A stretch of DNA of 10,820 bases, taken from NCBI GenBank assembly GCA_009918225.1, contig RGEP01000041.1, positions 1 through 10,820 on the forward strand, given 5' to 3'. Position 1 is the first letter of the stretch; every line of letters starts with the position of its first letter. Both the position numbers and the translations under genes were made by a program. Of the stretch, positions 1 to 7,282 are shown in pieces. This DNA comes from Betaproteobacteria bacterium. Lineage in GTDB: Bacteria > Pseudomonadota > Gammaproteobacteria > Burkholderiales > Burkholderiaceae_C. Below the pieces are notes generated by a model. That model was given only the letters and a program-made list of their open reading frames with translations, made no database searches and was not told the origin of the DNA.

Positions 1-907
<907 letters not shown>

Positions 908-1027
908 GACTCTTTGCTCCGAAGAAAGAAGTTGGAGCCCGCACCGTGCCGCACGGGCAGGGCGCACATGGCAAGCGTCGAGGAAGGTTGGCTCGCCGTG
1001 CACGCCCCAGAGTGGGCCGAAGCAGGG
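908..1027 (-). promoter_or_regulatory. ahcY leader between riboswitch and start codon, with candidate expression platform and RBS
   Basis: These 120 nt hold no gene. Near the 3' end, on the minus strand, is an 8-bp hairpin GCCCGTGC/GTGCGGGC (958-951 with 944-937, two G-U pairs, 6-nt loop), followed by a pyrimidine-rich tract (936-921) with only short T runs. Overlapping its last bases, GCTCC (938-934) can pair with GGAGC (920-916), which contains the GGAG ribosome binding site 9 nt before the ahcY ATG. The first hairpin looks like a weak terminator and the second would hide the Shine-Dalgarno; they compete for bases 937-938. That either responds to SAH is inference. No long U-tract typical of a strong intrinsic terminator is present. 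Confidence 0.5.
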
Positions 1028-1107
1028 TGAGCGCGGTTGGACACGGTTCCGAGCCTGGGACGTCGGCCGTTGGGGTCAACGGTCCGTCTCGCAGCGCTCC
1101 TCGGAAG
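1028..1107 (-). promoter_or_regulatory. SAH riboswitch (S-adenosylhomocysteine-sensing aptamer) in the ahcY leader
   Basis: Read on the minus strand, the RNA shows the conserved core of the SAH riboswitch class. P1 is a perfect 7-bp helix, UUCCGAG (1106 to 1100) with CUCGGAA (1053 to 1047). The conserved GAGGAGCGCUGC run follows (1102 to 1091), and CCCAGG (1059 to 1054) precedes the 3' strand of P1. A variable hairpin CCGUUG/CAACGG (1082 to 1077 with 1072 to 1067) sits inside. The pseudoknot is GAGCGC (1099 to 1094) with GCGCUC (1034 to 1029), six perfect pairs, joined by an AAC-containing linker. All helices were paired by eye. Known members of this class bind SAH, discriminate strongly against SAM, and turn ahcY on when SAH builds up. 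Its place directly upstream of ahcY on the same strand fits. The exact ends are approximate. Confidence 0.93.
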
Positions 1108-1116
1108 GCGGAAGAA

Positions 1117-1147
1117 GTTTAACCGAGCCCCCTGGTTTGGGTGCCAG
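1117..1147 (-). promoter_or_regulatory. Possible ahcY promoter just upstream of the riboswitch
   Basis: On the minus strand a weak -10-like GTTAAA/TTAAAC (around 1123-1117) lies about 10 nt before the riboswitch P1 helix, so transcription would begin near 1110 and the aptamer would form at the very 5' end of the RNA. A poor -35-like CTGGCA (1147-1142) sits 18-19 bp further upstream. Neither hexamer is strong. The placement relative to the riboswitch is the main support. The rest of the divergent gap, up to the transporter start at 1225, shows nothing else I can name. Confidence 0.25.
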
Positions 1148-1224
1148 GGTCGCGTGCGACACTCGAAAACAGAGGGACATTGCGCCCTGCACGCCGTGGG
1201 GCGGCAGAGGGTGCGGGAGGGGCC

Positions 1225-2487
1225 ATGAAGTCGGATTCCGAAGAAGGCGCGGGGCTGCTGTACACCGCCATGGGCTTGGCCCTGGCTTCGGCTATCGCGC
1301 TGGGACTGGCCCGGTTTGCCTACGCCCTGCTGCTGCCGGCCATGCGCGCCGACCTCGACTGGAGCTACGCCACCGCCGGGGCCTTGAACACGGTCAATGC
1401 CGCAGGCTACTTGGCCGGAGCGCTGATGCTGCCGCGTTGGCAAGCGCGATTTGACGGCAAGGCGGTCGTGGTGGCCGGTGGCCTGGGCGCCTGTGCGACG
1501 CTGTTCCTGCACGGGCTGGTGCGTTCTGAAGAGGCGCTCTTCGTGTTGCGCTTTGCCAGCGGCGTGGCGAGTGCGGCCAGTTTTGCTGGGGGCGGGCTGC
1601 TGGCCGCGTCCTTGGCCCAACAGCCTGGCGGCGCACCCCGACTGGGTTTGATCCTGGGCATCTACTACGGTGGCACGGGCTTGGGCATCGCGGCCTGTGC
1701 GCTGGCGGTGCCGTGGGCCATGTCTGCGGAGGTCGGGGCACAGTGGTCTGCATGGTGGGCCTCCGGGCTGGCCGGCGTTTCCACGGGCCCTGTGGATGGG
1801 GCACCTGTGGTGGGCTTGGCGGACTGGCAGCGTGCCTGGATCGGGCTGGCCGGGTTGGCTGTGCTGTGCCACCTGGGCATGTTGGCAATGACCCGCAGCC
1901 TGCACTGCCCGCCGGTGCCTGCCTCCCTGCGCGAAGCTGCGCCCTTGCGGGCTTTGCTCTGGGGCCTCTTGGGCTATCTGTGCTTTGGCCTGGGCTACAT
2001 CGGCTACATGACCTTCATCATCACGCTGTTGCGCGAGCAGGGTTTGAGCGCACCGGTGGTGACGGCCTTCTATGTGGTGTTGGGCTTGGGCGTGGTGGCG
2101 TCGTCTTGGCTGTGGGCTGGCCTGCTGCAAAAACACCGCAACGGGCGTCCCATGGCCACGCTGAACGCCTTGTTGGCCCTGGCCACGGTGCTGCCGGTGC
2201 TCTCCTCGCATCCCGTGGCGGTTTTCGCGTCAGGGGCGCTGTTTGGAAGCGTGTTTTTGTCGGTGGTGGCCTCGACTACCGCCCTCGTGCGCCACAACTG
2301 CGCGAAGGCGGCTTGGCCGGCGGGGATTGCGGCCTTTACCGTCATCTTTGCCGCTGGCCAAATGGTCGGGCCGGTGCTGGTGGGCTTGGTGGCCGATGGC
2401 GCGGGTGGCTTGCAGCGCGGCTTTGTGGTCAGCGCAGCCGCACTGGCCCTGGGGGCGCTGCTGGCCAGTCGACAGCGGGCGCTCTAG
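1225..2487 (+). CDS. YbfB/YjiJ-family major facilitator superfamily transporter
   Basis: Predicted inner-membrane transporter of 420 residues; the substrate cannot be read from the sequence. The ATG at 1225 is chosen because a purine-rich GGGAGGGG lies just upstream and the protein then starts right before the first membrane span. About twelve hydrophobic segments can be followed, from residues 11-38 to 398-415. The N-terminal signature GLARFAYALLLPAMRADLDWSYATAGALNTVNAAGYLAGAL (27-67) is typical of the YbfB/YjiJ branch (MFS_4-type) of the superfamily. A basic RWQARFDGKA loop (71-80) stands where MFS proteins have their conserved loop between spans 2 and 3. The loop at about 164-202, before WQRAW, is long and rich in Gly, Trp and Ala. 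The gene is divergent from ahcY and its stop lies 24 bp from the amidase stop, so it appears to be transcribed alone. Confidence is high for an MFS transporter, moderate for the subfamily. Confidence 0.88.
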   Translation: MKSDSEEGAGLLYTAMGLALASAIALGLARFAYALLLPAMRADLDWSYATAGALNTVNAAGYLAGALMLPRWQARFDGKAVVVAGGLGACATLFLHGLVRSEEALFVLRFASGVASAASFAGGGLLAASLAQQPGGAPRLGLILGIYYGGTGLGIAACALAVPWAMSAEVGAQWSAWWASGLAGVSTGPVDGAPVVGLADWQRAWIGLAGLAVLCHLGMLAMTRSLHCPPVPASLREAAPLRALLWGLLGYLCFGLGYIGYMTFIITLLREQGLSAPVVTAFYVVLGLGVVASSWLWAGLLQKHRNGRPMATLNALLALATVLPVLSSHPVAVFASGALFGSVFLSVVASTTALVRHNCAKAAWPAGIAAFTVIFAAGQMVGPVLVGLVADGAGGLQRGFVVSAAALALGALLASRQRAL

Positions 2488-2511
2488 CCGGCGGCGCGGG
2501 GCCGAAGGCGC

Positions 2512-4044
2512 TTAAACGGTGCTGTGCCGCTTGAAGCTGGGCGCCACACGGTGCCGCCCCGCCTGCTCGAAGGCAAAGCCATAGGCCAAGAGGGCTGCTT
2601 CGCTCCACGCAGGCCCCACAAAGGACAGGCCCACCGGCAGGACCGCCCCGCCTTGAACGCCCACCAGGCCCATGGGCACCGTGAGGTGGGGCAGGCCGGC
2701 GACCGCCGCTGCAGAAGAAAAGCCGCCGGTGGAGTGGTCGCCCGCACCGAGGTCGGTGAGGGAGGCGAGCCCGCCACTGGGGGCCACCAGGGCTTGGATG
2801 CGCTCCTTTTCAAATAGCGCGTCCAGCCCCTCGGTGCGCGCCAGGCGACGGCACTTCTCCAGGGCGGCCTTGTAGACGGGGCTGTCCAGGCCTCCCAGGT
2901 CGCGGGCTTGCAGGAACAGTTCCTGTCCGAAGTGCGGCATCACGCGTGCGGCATGGGCTTCATTGAAGGCGATGATGTCCTCGAGCGTGCGCACCCGCGC
3001 CTGTGGGGCGAACTCGGCGATCCATGCCGCCACGCCGGCCTTGAGTTCAACCAAGAGCACGGTGAGTTCATCGGCACTCCAGGTCGCCGGCCGAGGGGCT
3101 TGCACGTCCACCAGCTCGGCGCCCAGTTGCCGCAGCTCTAGCAGGCTGCGATCGAACAAGGCACTGATGCCCATGTGAGGGTTGAGCTGGTTTCTGGCCA
3201 CGCCGATGCGCACGCCCTGCAGGGCTTCGGGCTTGAGGGCCGCGAGGTAGTCGGGTGCAGCGGCTGCACCCGAGGTGGCTGGGTCACGCGGGTCGGCGGC
3301 GCTGATGGCCTGCAGCAGCGCCGCTGCATCGGCCACGGTGCGGGTCATGGGCCCAGCGGTGTCTTGGGTGTGGGAGATGGGGATGATGCCGTCGCGGCTG
3401 ACGCGACCCACGGTGGGCTTCAGGCCCACCAGTCCGTTGCGCGTGGACGGTGAAATGATGGAGCCGTCGGTTTCCGTGCCCACACCCAACACCCCCAGGC
3501 CGGCGGCGATGGCAGCGCCGGTGCCCGAACTGCTGCCGCTGGTGTTGCGGTCCAGCGCATAGGGGTTGCGGGTGAGGCCGCCGCGGCTGCTCCAGCCGCT
3601 GGTGGAACGGTTGGAGCGGATGTTGGCCCACTCGCTGAGGTTGGTCTTGGCCAGAACGAGGGCACCGGCTTGGCGCAGTTGCTCGACGATGTGCGCGTCG
3701 CGCGCGGCACGCGTGCCTTCCAGCGCGAGCGAGCCCGCGGTGGTCTGCATGCGGTCACCGGTGGCGATGTTGTCTTTGAGCAGCACGGGTATGCCGTGCA
3801 GGGGGCCCAGCCACTGGCCCTTGCGGGCCAGTTGGTCCAGGCGCTTGGCTTCCTTGAGCGCATCGGGGTTGCGTTCGATGATGCTGTTGATGCGCGGCCC
3901 AGCGCGGTCGATGGCCGCAATGCGGTCGAGGTGGGCTTGGGCGATGGCCTGCACGCTGGTGCGGCCTTCGCGCAGGGCGCGGGCCAAGCTGGCCGTGGTG
4001 GCGCGGGCGGGATCAAGCTTCATGGGCGTTTGCGCGGAGGCCAT
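2512..4044 (-). CDS. Amidase-signature family hydrolase, peptide amidase-like
   Basis: Serine hydrolase that would cleave a carboxamide; the natural substrate is unknown. With the ATG at 4044 it has 510 residues. The Ser-cisSer-Lys triad of the family is visible: Lys90 in VLLKDNI, the cis-serine at about Ser171 in SGSSSGTGAA, and the nucleophile Ser195 in GTETDGSI. Spacing from cis-serine to nucleophile is 24, as in fatty acid amide hydrolase and Stenotrophomonas peptide amidase. The GTETDGSI form and the GSSSG form (rather than GGSSGG) recall the peptide amidase branch more than GatA. No GatB or GatC neighbour is present. The start is uncertain: ATG at 4023 (503 residues) is also possible, neither has a clear Shine-Dalgarno, and a TTG at 4110 would place the N-terminus in a hairpin-rich spacer. 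No convincing signal peptide is seen. It lies downstream of metK on the same strand and could be read through from it. Confidence 0.9.
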   Translation of the reverse strand: MASAQTPMKLDPARATTASLARALREGRTSVQAIAQAHLDRIAAIDRAGPRINSIIERNPDALKEAKRLDQLARKGQWLGPLHGIPVLLKDNIATGDRMQTTAGSLALEGTRAARDAHIVEQLRQAGALVLAKTNLSEWANIRSNRSTSGWSSRGGLTRNPYALDRNTSGSSSGTGAAIAAGLGVLGVGTETDGSIISPSTRNGLVGLKPTVGRVSRDGIIPISHTQDTAGPMTRTVADAAALLQAISAADPRDPATSGAAAAPDYLAALKPEALQGVRIGVARNQLNPHMGISALFDRSLLELRQLGAELVDVQAPRPATWSADELTVLLVELKAGVAAWIAEFAPQARVRTLEDIIAFNEAHAARVMPHFGQELFLQARDLGGLDSPVYKAALEKCRRLARTEGLDALFEKERIQALVAPSGGLASLTDLGAGDHSTGGFSSAAAVAGLPHLTVPMGLVGVQGGAVLPVGLSFVGPAWSEAALLAYGFAFEQAGRHRVAPSFKRHSTV

Positions 4045-4047
4045 GGA

Positions 4048-4143
4048 GGCCAGGCCGGCCGGGCCCTGCGGGCCCTTCACTTTGCTGCGCAAAGTGAGCC
4101 TGCGCCGCAAGGCTGCGAAGGGCTGGCGTTGCCAGCCCTGGCC
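4048..4143. repeat. Hairpin-rich spacer between metK and the amidase (possible terminator or REP-like element)
   Basis: Almost all of this 96-bp spacer is inverted repeats. Perfect ones are GGGCCC with GGGCCC (4061-4066 and 4070-4075, 3-nt loop), TCACTTTG with CAAAGTGA (4077-4084 and 4090-4097, 5-nt loop), and GGGCTGGC with GCCAGCCC (4120-4127 and 4131-4138, 3-nt loop). A weaker GCCT/AGGC-ended hairpin lies at 4098-4113. The outer ends GGCCAGG (4048-4054) and CCTGGCC (4137-4143) are also complementary, so the whole can be drawn as a multibranched fold. The GGGCTGGC hairpin starts 5 nt after the metK stop and could end metK transcription, but only TT follows it, so it is not a textbook intrinsic terminator. 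Confidence 0.6.
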
Positions 4144-5322
4144 TTACAGGCCCGCTGCGTTCCGCAGCGCCGCAGCCTTGTCGGTGCGTTCCCAGGTGAA
4201 CTCGGGTTCTTCTCGGCCGAAGTGGCCGTAGGCCGCGGTCTTGGAATAGATGGGGCGCAGCAGGTCGAGCATTTGGATGATGCCCTTGGGGCGCAGGTCG
4301 AAGTGCTCGTTGACCAAGGCGGCGATCTTCTCGTCGGAGATCACGCCAGTACCCTCGGTGTAGACCGTGACGTTCATCGGCCGCGCCACGCCAATGGCGT
4401 AGGCCACCTGCACCTGGCACTGCTTGGCCAGACCGGCGGCCACGACGTTCTTGGCCACGTAGCGGGCGGCGTAGGCAGCCGAGCGGTCGACCTTGGATGG
4501 GTCCTTGCCTGAGAAGGCGCCACCACCGTGCGGGCAGGCGCCGCCGTAGGTGTCCACGATGATCTTGCGGCCGGTCAGGCCACAGTCACCCTGCGGGCCG
4601 CCGATGACGAAGCGGCCGGTGGGGTTGATCAGGTACTTCGTGTCCTTGAGCCAATCCTTGGGCAGCACGGGCTTGATGATCTCTTCGATCACGGCCTCGA
4701 TGAAGGCGGGCTTCATCTTGGTGCCGTCGCTCATCTCCGGGGCATGCTGGCTGGACAGCACCACGGTGTCGATGCTGTGGGGCTTGCCGTCCACATAGCG
4801 CATGGTCACCTGGCTCTTGGCGTCGGGCCGCAGGAAGGGCAGGCGGCCATCTTTGCGCAGTTGGGCCTGGCGCTCAACCAAGCGGTGCGCGTAGTAGATG
4901 GGCGCGGGCATCAGCTCAGGCGTTTCATTGCAGGCGTAGCCGAACATCAGGCCCTGGTCGCCCGCGCCGATGTTGAGGTAGTCGTCGGACGCGTGGTCCA
5001 CGCCCTGGGCGATGTCGTTGCTCTGCTTGTCGTAGCAGACCATCACCGCGCAGCCCTTGTAGTCGATGCCGTACTCGGTGTTGTCGTAGCCGATGCGCTT
5101 GATGGTGTCGCGCGCGACCTGGATGTAGTCGACGTGGGCGTTGGTGGTGATTTCACCGGCCAACACCACCAAGCCTGTGTTGCACAGGGTTTCAGCGGCC
5201 ACGCGAGAACGCGGGTCTTGCGTGAAGATGGCGTCAAGAATGGCGTCAGAGACCTGATCAGCCACCTTGTCGGGGTGACCCTCGGAAACCGATTCCGATG
5301 TGAAGAGGTAGTCGTTGGACAC
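4144..5322 (-). CDS. metK: S-adenosylmethionine synthetase (methionine adenosyltransferase)
   Basis: Cytosolic enzyme that makes SAM from methionine and ATP. It has 392 residues, close to the usual bacterial length near 384-395. Landmarks in order: GHPDKVADQ at 15-23 with the ATP-contacting His16 and Asp18, GAGDQGLMFGYA at 119-130 (the methionine/ATP signature), and the second signature GGGAFSGKDPSKVDRSA at 267-282 with the phosphate-gripping Lys residues. The start is GTG (complement of 5320-5322), supported by AAGGAG 9 nt upstream and by the canonical MSNDYLFTSESVSEGHPDK N-terminus. No SAM riboswitch of a class I can recognise is seen in the 5' leader. It shares a divergent promoter region with the acyltransferase genes and is followed by a hairpin-rich spacer. 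It supplies the SAM whose by-product SAH is removed by ahcY, 3.2 kb away on the same strand. Confidence 0.99.
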   Translation of the reverse strand: MSNDYLFTSESVSEGHPDKVADQVSDAILDAIFTQDPRSRVAAETLCNTGLVVLAGEITTNAHVDYIQVARDTIKRIGYDNTEYGIDYKGCAVMVCYDKQSNDIAQGVDHASDDYLNIGAGDQGLMFGYACNETPELMPAPIYYAHRLVERQAQLRKDGRLPFLRPDAKSQVTMRYVDGKPHSIDTVVLSSQHAPEMSDGTKMKPAFIEAVIEEIIKPVLPKDWLKDTKYLINPTGRFVIGGPQGDCGLTGRKIIVDTYGGACPHGGGAFSGKDPSKVDRSAAYAARYVAKNVVAAGLAKQCQVQVAYAIGVARPMNVTVYTEGTGVISDEKIAALVNEHFDLRPKGIIQMLDLLRPIYSKTAAYGHFGREEPEFTWERTDKAAALRNAAGL

Positions 5323-5456
5323 TTGCTTACACTCCTTGTGTGGGGTTGTCGGACGCGTTGCCGAGCAGTGGAAGCGAGCGGCGAACGCTTTAGCAGAATT
5401 TGTTGATCGCCCCGCAAGTAGTTCAATAACTCGGCGATTTGCTCATTATAGGAACC
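5323..5456. promoter_or_regulatory. Divergent promoter region between metK and the lipid A acyltransferase genes
   Basis: This AT-richer gap holds no gene. For metK (minus strand) a plausible pair is -35 TTGAAC (5426-5421) and -10-like ACAAAT (5403-5398) with a 17-bp spacer. For the acyltransferase genes (plus strand) CATTAT (5444-5449) ends exactly 7 nt before the ATG, and the -35 region is weak. ATCGCC (5406-5411) and GGCGAT (5433-5438) are inverted repeats that enclose a smaller one, AGTT/AACT within 5420-5431; together they could be an operator or a hairpin. All promoter hexamers here are imperfect and were picked by eye. Confidence 0.4.
5332..5337 (-). promoter_or_regulatory. Ribosome binding site fixing the GTG start of metK
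   Basis: AAGGAG on the minus strand with a 9-nt spacer to GTG. It sits in a tiny potential hairpin, with ACAC (5341-5338) pairing to GTGT (5332-5329) and AAGGA in the loop. Four base pairs would be marginal. Confidence 0.8.
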
Positions 5457-6335
5457 ATGACCGCCCTGATGCACTGGCTGGCCCGCTGGCCCTTGTGGCT
5501 TTTGCATGGCTTGGGCGCGGTGCTGGGCTGGCTGACCTATGCCGCATCGCCTTCCTACCGCCGGCGCCTGCTGGCCAACGCCAGCCTGGCGGGGGTGGAC
5601 GCCTCCACGCGGCGCGCATCGGTTGCACAGGCTGGCCGTATGGTGGCCGAACTGCCCTGGTTGTGGTTGACCCCGCCGGGGCGGCGCATCGAAGATTGGG
5701 TGCAATGGGAGGGCGCGCCGGCCCTGGACCAAGCCCTGAGCCAAGGCCGTGGCTTGATTCTGTTGACACCCCATCTGGGCACGTTTGAGGTGTGTGCCCA
5801 AGCCTATGCACAGCGCTGTGGCGCTGCGGCTCCCATGACCGCCCTCTATCGCCCCGCACGCCAAGCCTGGCTGCGCGATGTCGAGGAACGCAACCGTCAG
5901 CGCCCCGGGCTGCTCACCGCACCGGCCAATCTGGCCGGTGTTCGCCAGATGATCCGCGCCTTGAGGCGCGGTGAAACCGTGGGCCTCTTGCCCGACCAGG
6001 TGCCGCCCGATGGCCTGGGGGTGTGGGCGCCGTTCTTCGGGCAGCCGGCCTACACCATGACCTTGGCCTCGCGCCTGCAGGAGCAGACCGCAGCGCCAGT
6101 GCTGATGATGTGGGCCCAGCGCCGGCCGGCCGGCCAAGGATGGGTGGTGCAGGTGCTGCAGCCAGAGGACTTGCTGCCCGGGACCATCGGATTCAGTCCC
6201 GCAGACATCAACCGCTACATGGAAGCGCTGATTCGGCTGGCGCCGGAGCAATACCTGTGGGCTTATCACCGCTACAAGCAGCCGCGCGCCTTGCCAGCGC
6301 CCGCCACAGTTCCAGACGCTGGGGTGGGCCCATGA
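5457..6335 (+). CDS. Lipid A late acyltransferase (LpxL/HtrB family), first of two
   Basis: Inner-membrane-associated enzyme, 292 residues, expected to transfer an acyl group from acyl-ACP to a Kdo2-lipid A precursor (possibly another lysolipid). The N-terminus MTALMHWLARWPLWLLHGLGAVLGWLTYAA gives one membrane anchor at about 8-30. The HX4D/E catalytic motif of the family is HLGTFE with His106 and Glu111 in LTPHLGTFE. Further family features are TALYRPAR after the motif, GETVGLLPDQVPP with its acidic residue, and the C-terminal PEQYLWAYHRYK near 266-277. The start ATG has AGGA 3 nt upstream, slightly close, with a -10-like CATTAT just before it. Its TGA overlaps the ATG of the next acyltransferase. 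A metK / two-acyltransferase / dapF order resembles the Bordetella lpxL region, but which secondary acyl position it serves cannot be read from sequence, so no numbered symbol is given. Confidence 0.9.
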   Translation: MTALMHWLARWPLWLLHGLGAVLGWLTYAASPSYRRRLLANASLAGVDASTRRASVAQAGRMVAELPWLWLTPPGRRIEDWVQWEGAPALDQALSQGRGLILLTPHLGTFEVCAQAYAQRCGAAAPMTALYRPARQAWLRDVEERNRQRPGLLTAPANLAGVRQMIRALRRGETVGLLPDQVPPDGLGVWAPFFGQPAYTMTLASRLQEQTAAPVLMMWAQRRPAGQGWVVQVLQPEDLLPGTIGFSPADINRYMEALIRLAPEQYLWAYHRYKQPRALPAPATVPDAGVGP

Positions 6336-7261
6336 CAGACCAGGGTTTCAGGCTGAGCCTGGGCGAATGGGCTGGGCAAGCCGGTGCACGCTTGGCTTTG
6401 GCGCTGCTGTGGCTGCTGCACCTGTTGCCCTTGCCGCTGTTGGCCGCCCTGGGGCGGGCACTGGGCCGCGTGCTGTTTGCGCTGGCGCATGCACGGCGCC
6501 GCATTGGCGAGCGCAATGTGCAGCGCTGCTTGCCCGCGTGGGACGCTGCACGCCAGCAGGCCTTGGTGCGCGAGCACTTTGAATACTTGGGCCGCAGCCT
6601 CTTGGAGCGCGGGGTGTTGTGGTGGGCCTCACCCGAGCGCCTGCGCCGCTTGATCACGATCGAAGGCGATGTGGGCCTGGCCGACCGAACCGAGGGACGC
6701 TTCATGTGGCTGGTGCCGCACTTCTTGGCTTTGGAGACCGCCGGCGTGGCCACTCAGCTGTTCCAGCAGCGTCAGGTCACGGCCTTTTATCAACAGCAGA
6801 GCAATAGGGTGTTTGACGATGCGATCCGCCAAGGCAGGCTGCGCTTTGGGCGGGGTACGGTCCACACTCGGCACGATAACGCCCTCAAACTGCTGCGTGA
6901 TGTGCGACAGGGTGCGGCCTTCTTGAACCTGCCTGATATGGACTTTGGCCTGAAGGACTCGGCCTTTGTGGATTTCTTCGGGGTGCCGGCGGCCACCTTG
7001 CTGGCACCGGCCCGCATGGCCCGATCGATGCACATGACGGTGCAGCCGGTGGTCGCACTCATGCGCCCCGACGGGCGCGGTTATGTGGTCCAGTTCCTCC
7101 CGCCTTGGGAGGATTGGCCAGGAACGGATGAGGACGAGGCGGCTACGCGGCGCCTGAACGCCTGGATTGAGCAACAGGTGATGGCCCATCCCGCCCAATA
7201 CCTGTGGGTGCACAAACGATTCAAGACGCGCCCGCCCGGTGAGCCCTCGCTCTATGCCTGA
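6332..7261 (+). CDS. Lipid A late acyltransferase (LpxL/HtrB family), second of two
   Basis: A paralogue of the preceding gene, 309 residues, overlapping it by ATGA, so translation is probably coupled. One strongly hydrophobic segment (about 21-52) anchors it to the inner membrane. The catalytic motif is HFLALE, His130 and Glu135 in WLVPHFLALE. Also present are FYQQQSNRVFDDAIRQGR (a family motif after the catalytic His), NLPDMDFG in the place of the acidic LPDQ segment of the first copy, and the C-terminal PAQYLWVHKRFKTRP with the usual WxHKRFKTRP form of LpxL/LpxM enzymes. That ending makes it the more canonical of the two. It probably adds a secondary acyl chain to lipid A from acyl-ACP. 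The longer reading frame open from 6023 lies inside the upstream gene and was not used. dapF follows after 21 nt. Confidence 0.92.
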   Translation: MTDQGFRLSLGEWAGQAGARLALALLWLLHLLPLPLLAALGRALGRVLFALAHARRRIGERNVQRCLPAWDAARQQALVREHFEYLGRSLLERGVLWWASPERLRRLITIEGDVGLADRTEGRFMWLVPHFLALETAGVATQLFQQRQVTAFYQQQSNRVFDDAIRQGRLRFGRGTVHTRHDNALKLLRDVRQGAAFLNLPDMDFGLKDSAFVDFFGVPAATLLAPARMARSMHMTVQPVVALMRPDGRGYVVQFLPPWEDWPGTDEDEAATRRLNAWIEQQVMAHPAQYLWVHKRFKTRPPGEPSLYA

Positions 7262-7269
7262 GCCCGCCT

Positions 7270-7275
7270 GATAAT
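7270..7275 (+). promoter_or_regulatory. -10-like hexamer directly before dapF (possible leaderless start)
   Basis: GATAAT matches five of six bases of TATAAT and ends 7 nt before the dapF ATG, so transcription from it would begin at or next to the A of the start codon. dapF has no recognisable Shine-Dalgarno. No good -35 is visible about 17 bp upstream, which weakens the case. Confidence 0.35.
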
Positions 7276-7282
7276 CGGCATC

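Noticed and set aside
1141..1224. N-terminal extension of the transporter from a GTG at 1141
   Set aside because: The extra 28 residues are not membrane-like, overlap the likely ahcY promoter, and the ATG at 1225 has the better ribosome binding site.
2488..2511. Bidirectional terminator between the convergent transporter and amidase genes
   Set aside because: The 24-bp gap is GC-rich but offers only about a 4-bp stem and no T-tract on either strand.
4045..4110. N-terminal extension of the amidase from a TTG at 4110
   Set aside because: The added residues are translated hairpin repeat and do not look like a signal peptide or family sequence.
5323..5456. SAM riboswitch upstream of metK
   Set aside because: I could not find the conserved core of any SAM class I know; only weak promoter-like boxes and short inverted repeats are visible.
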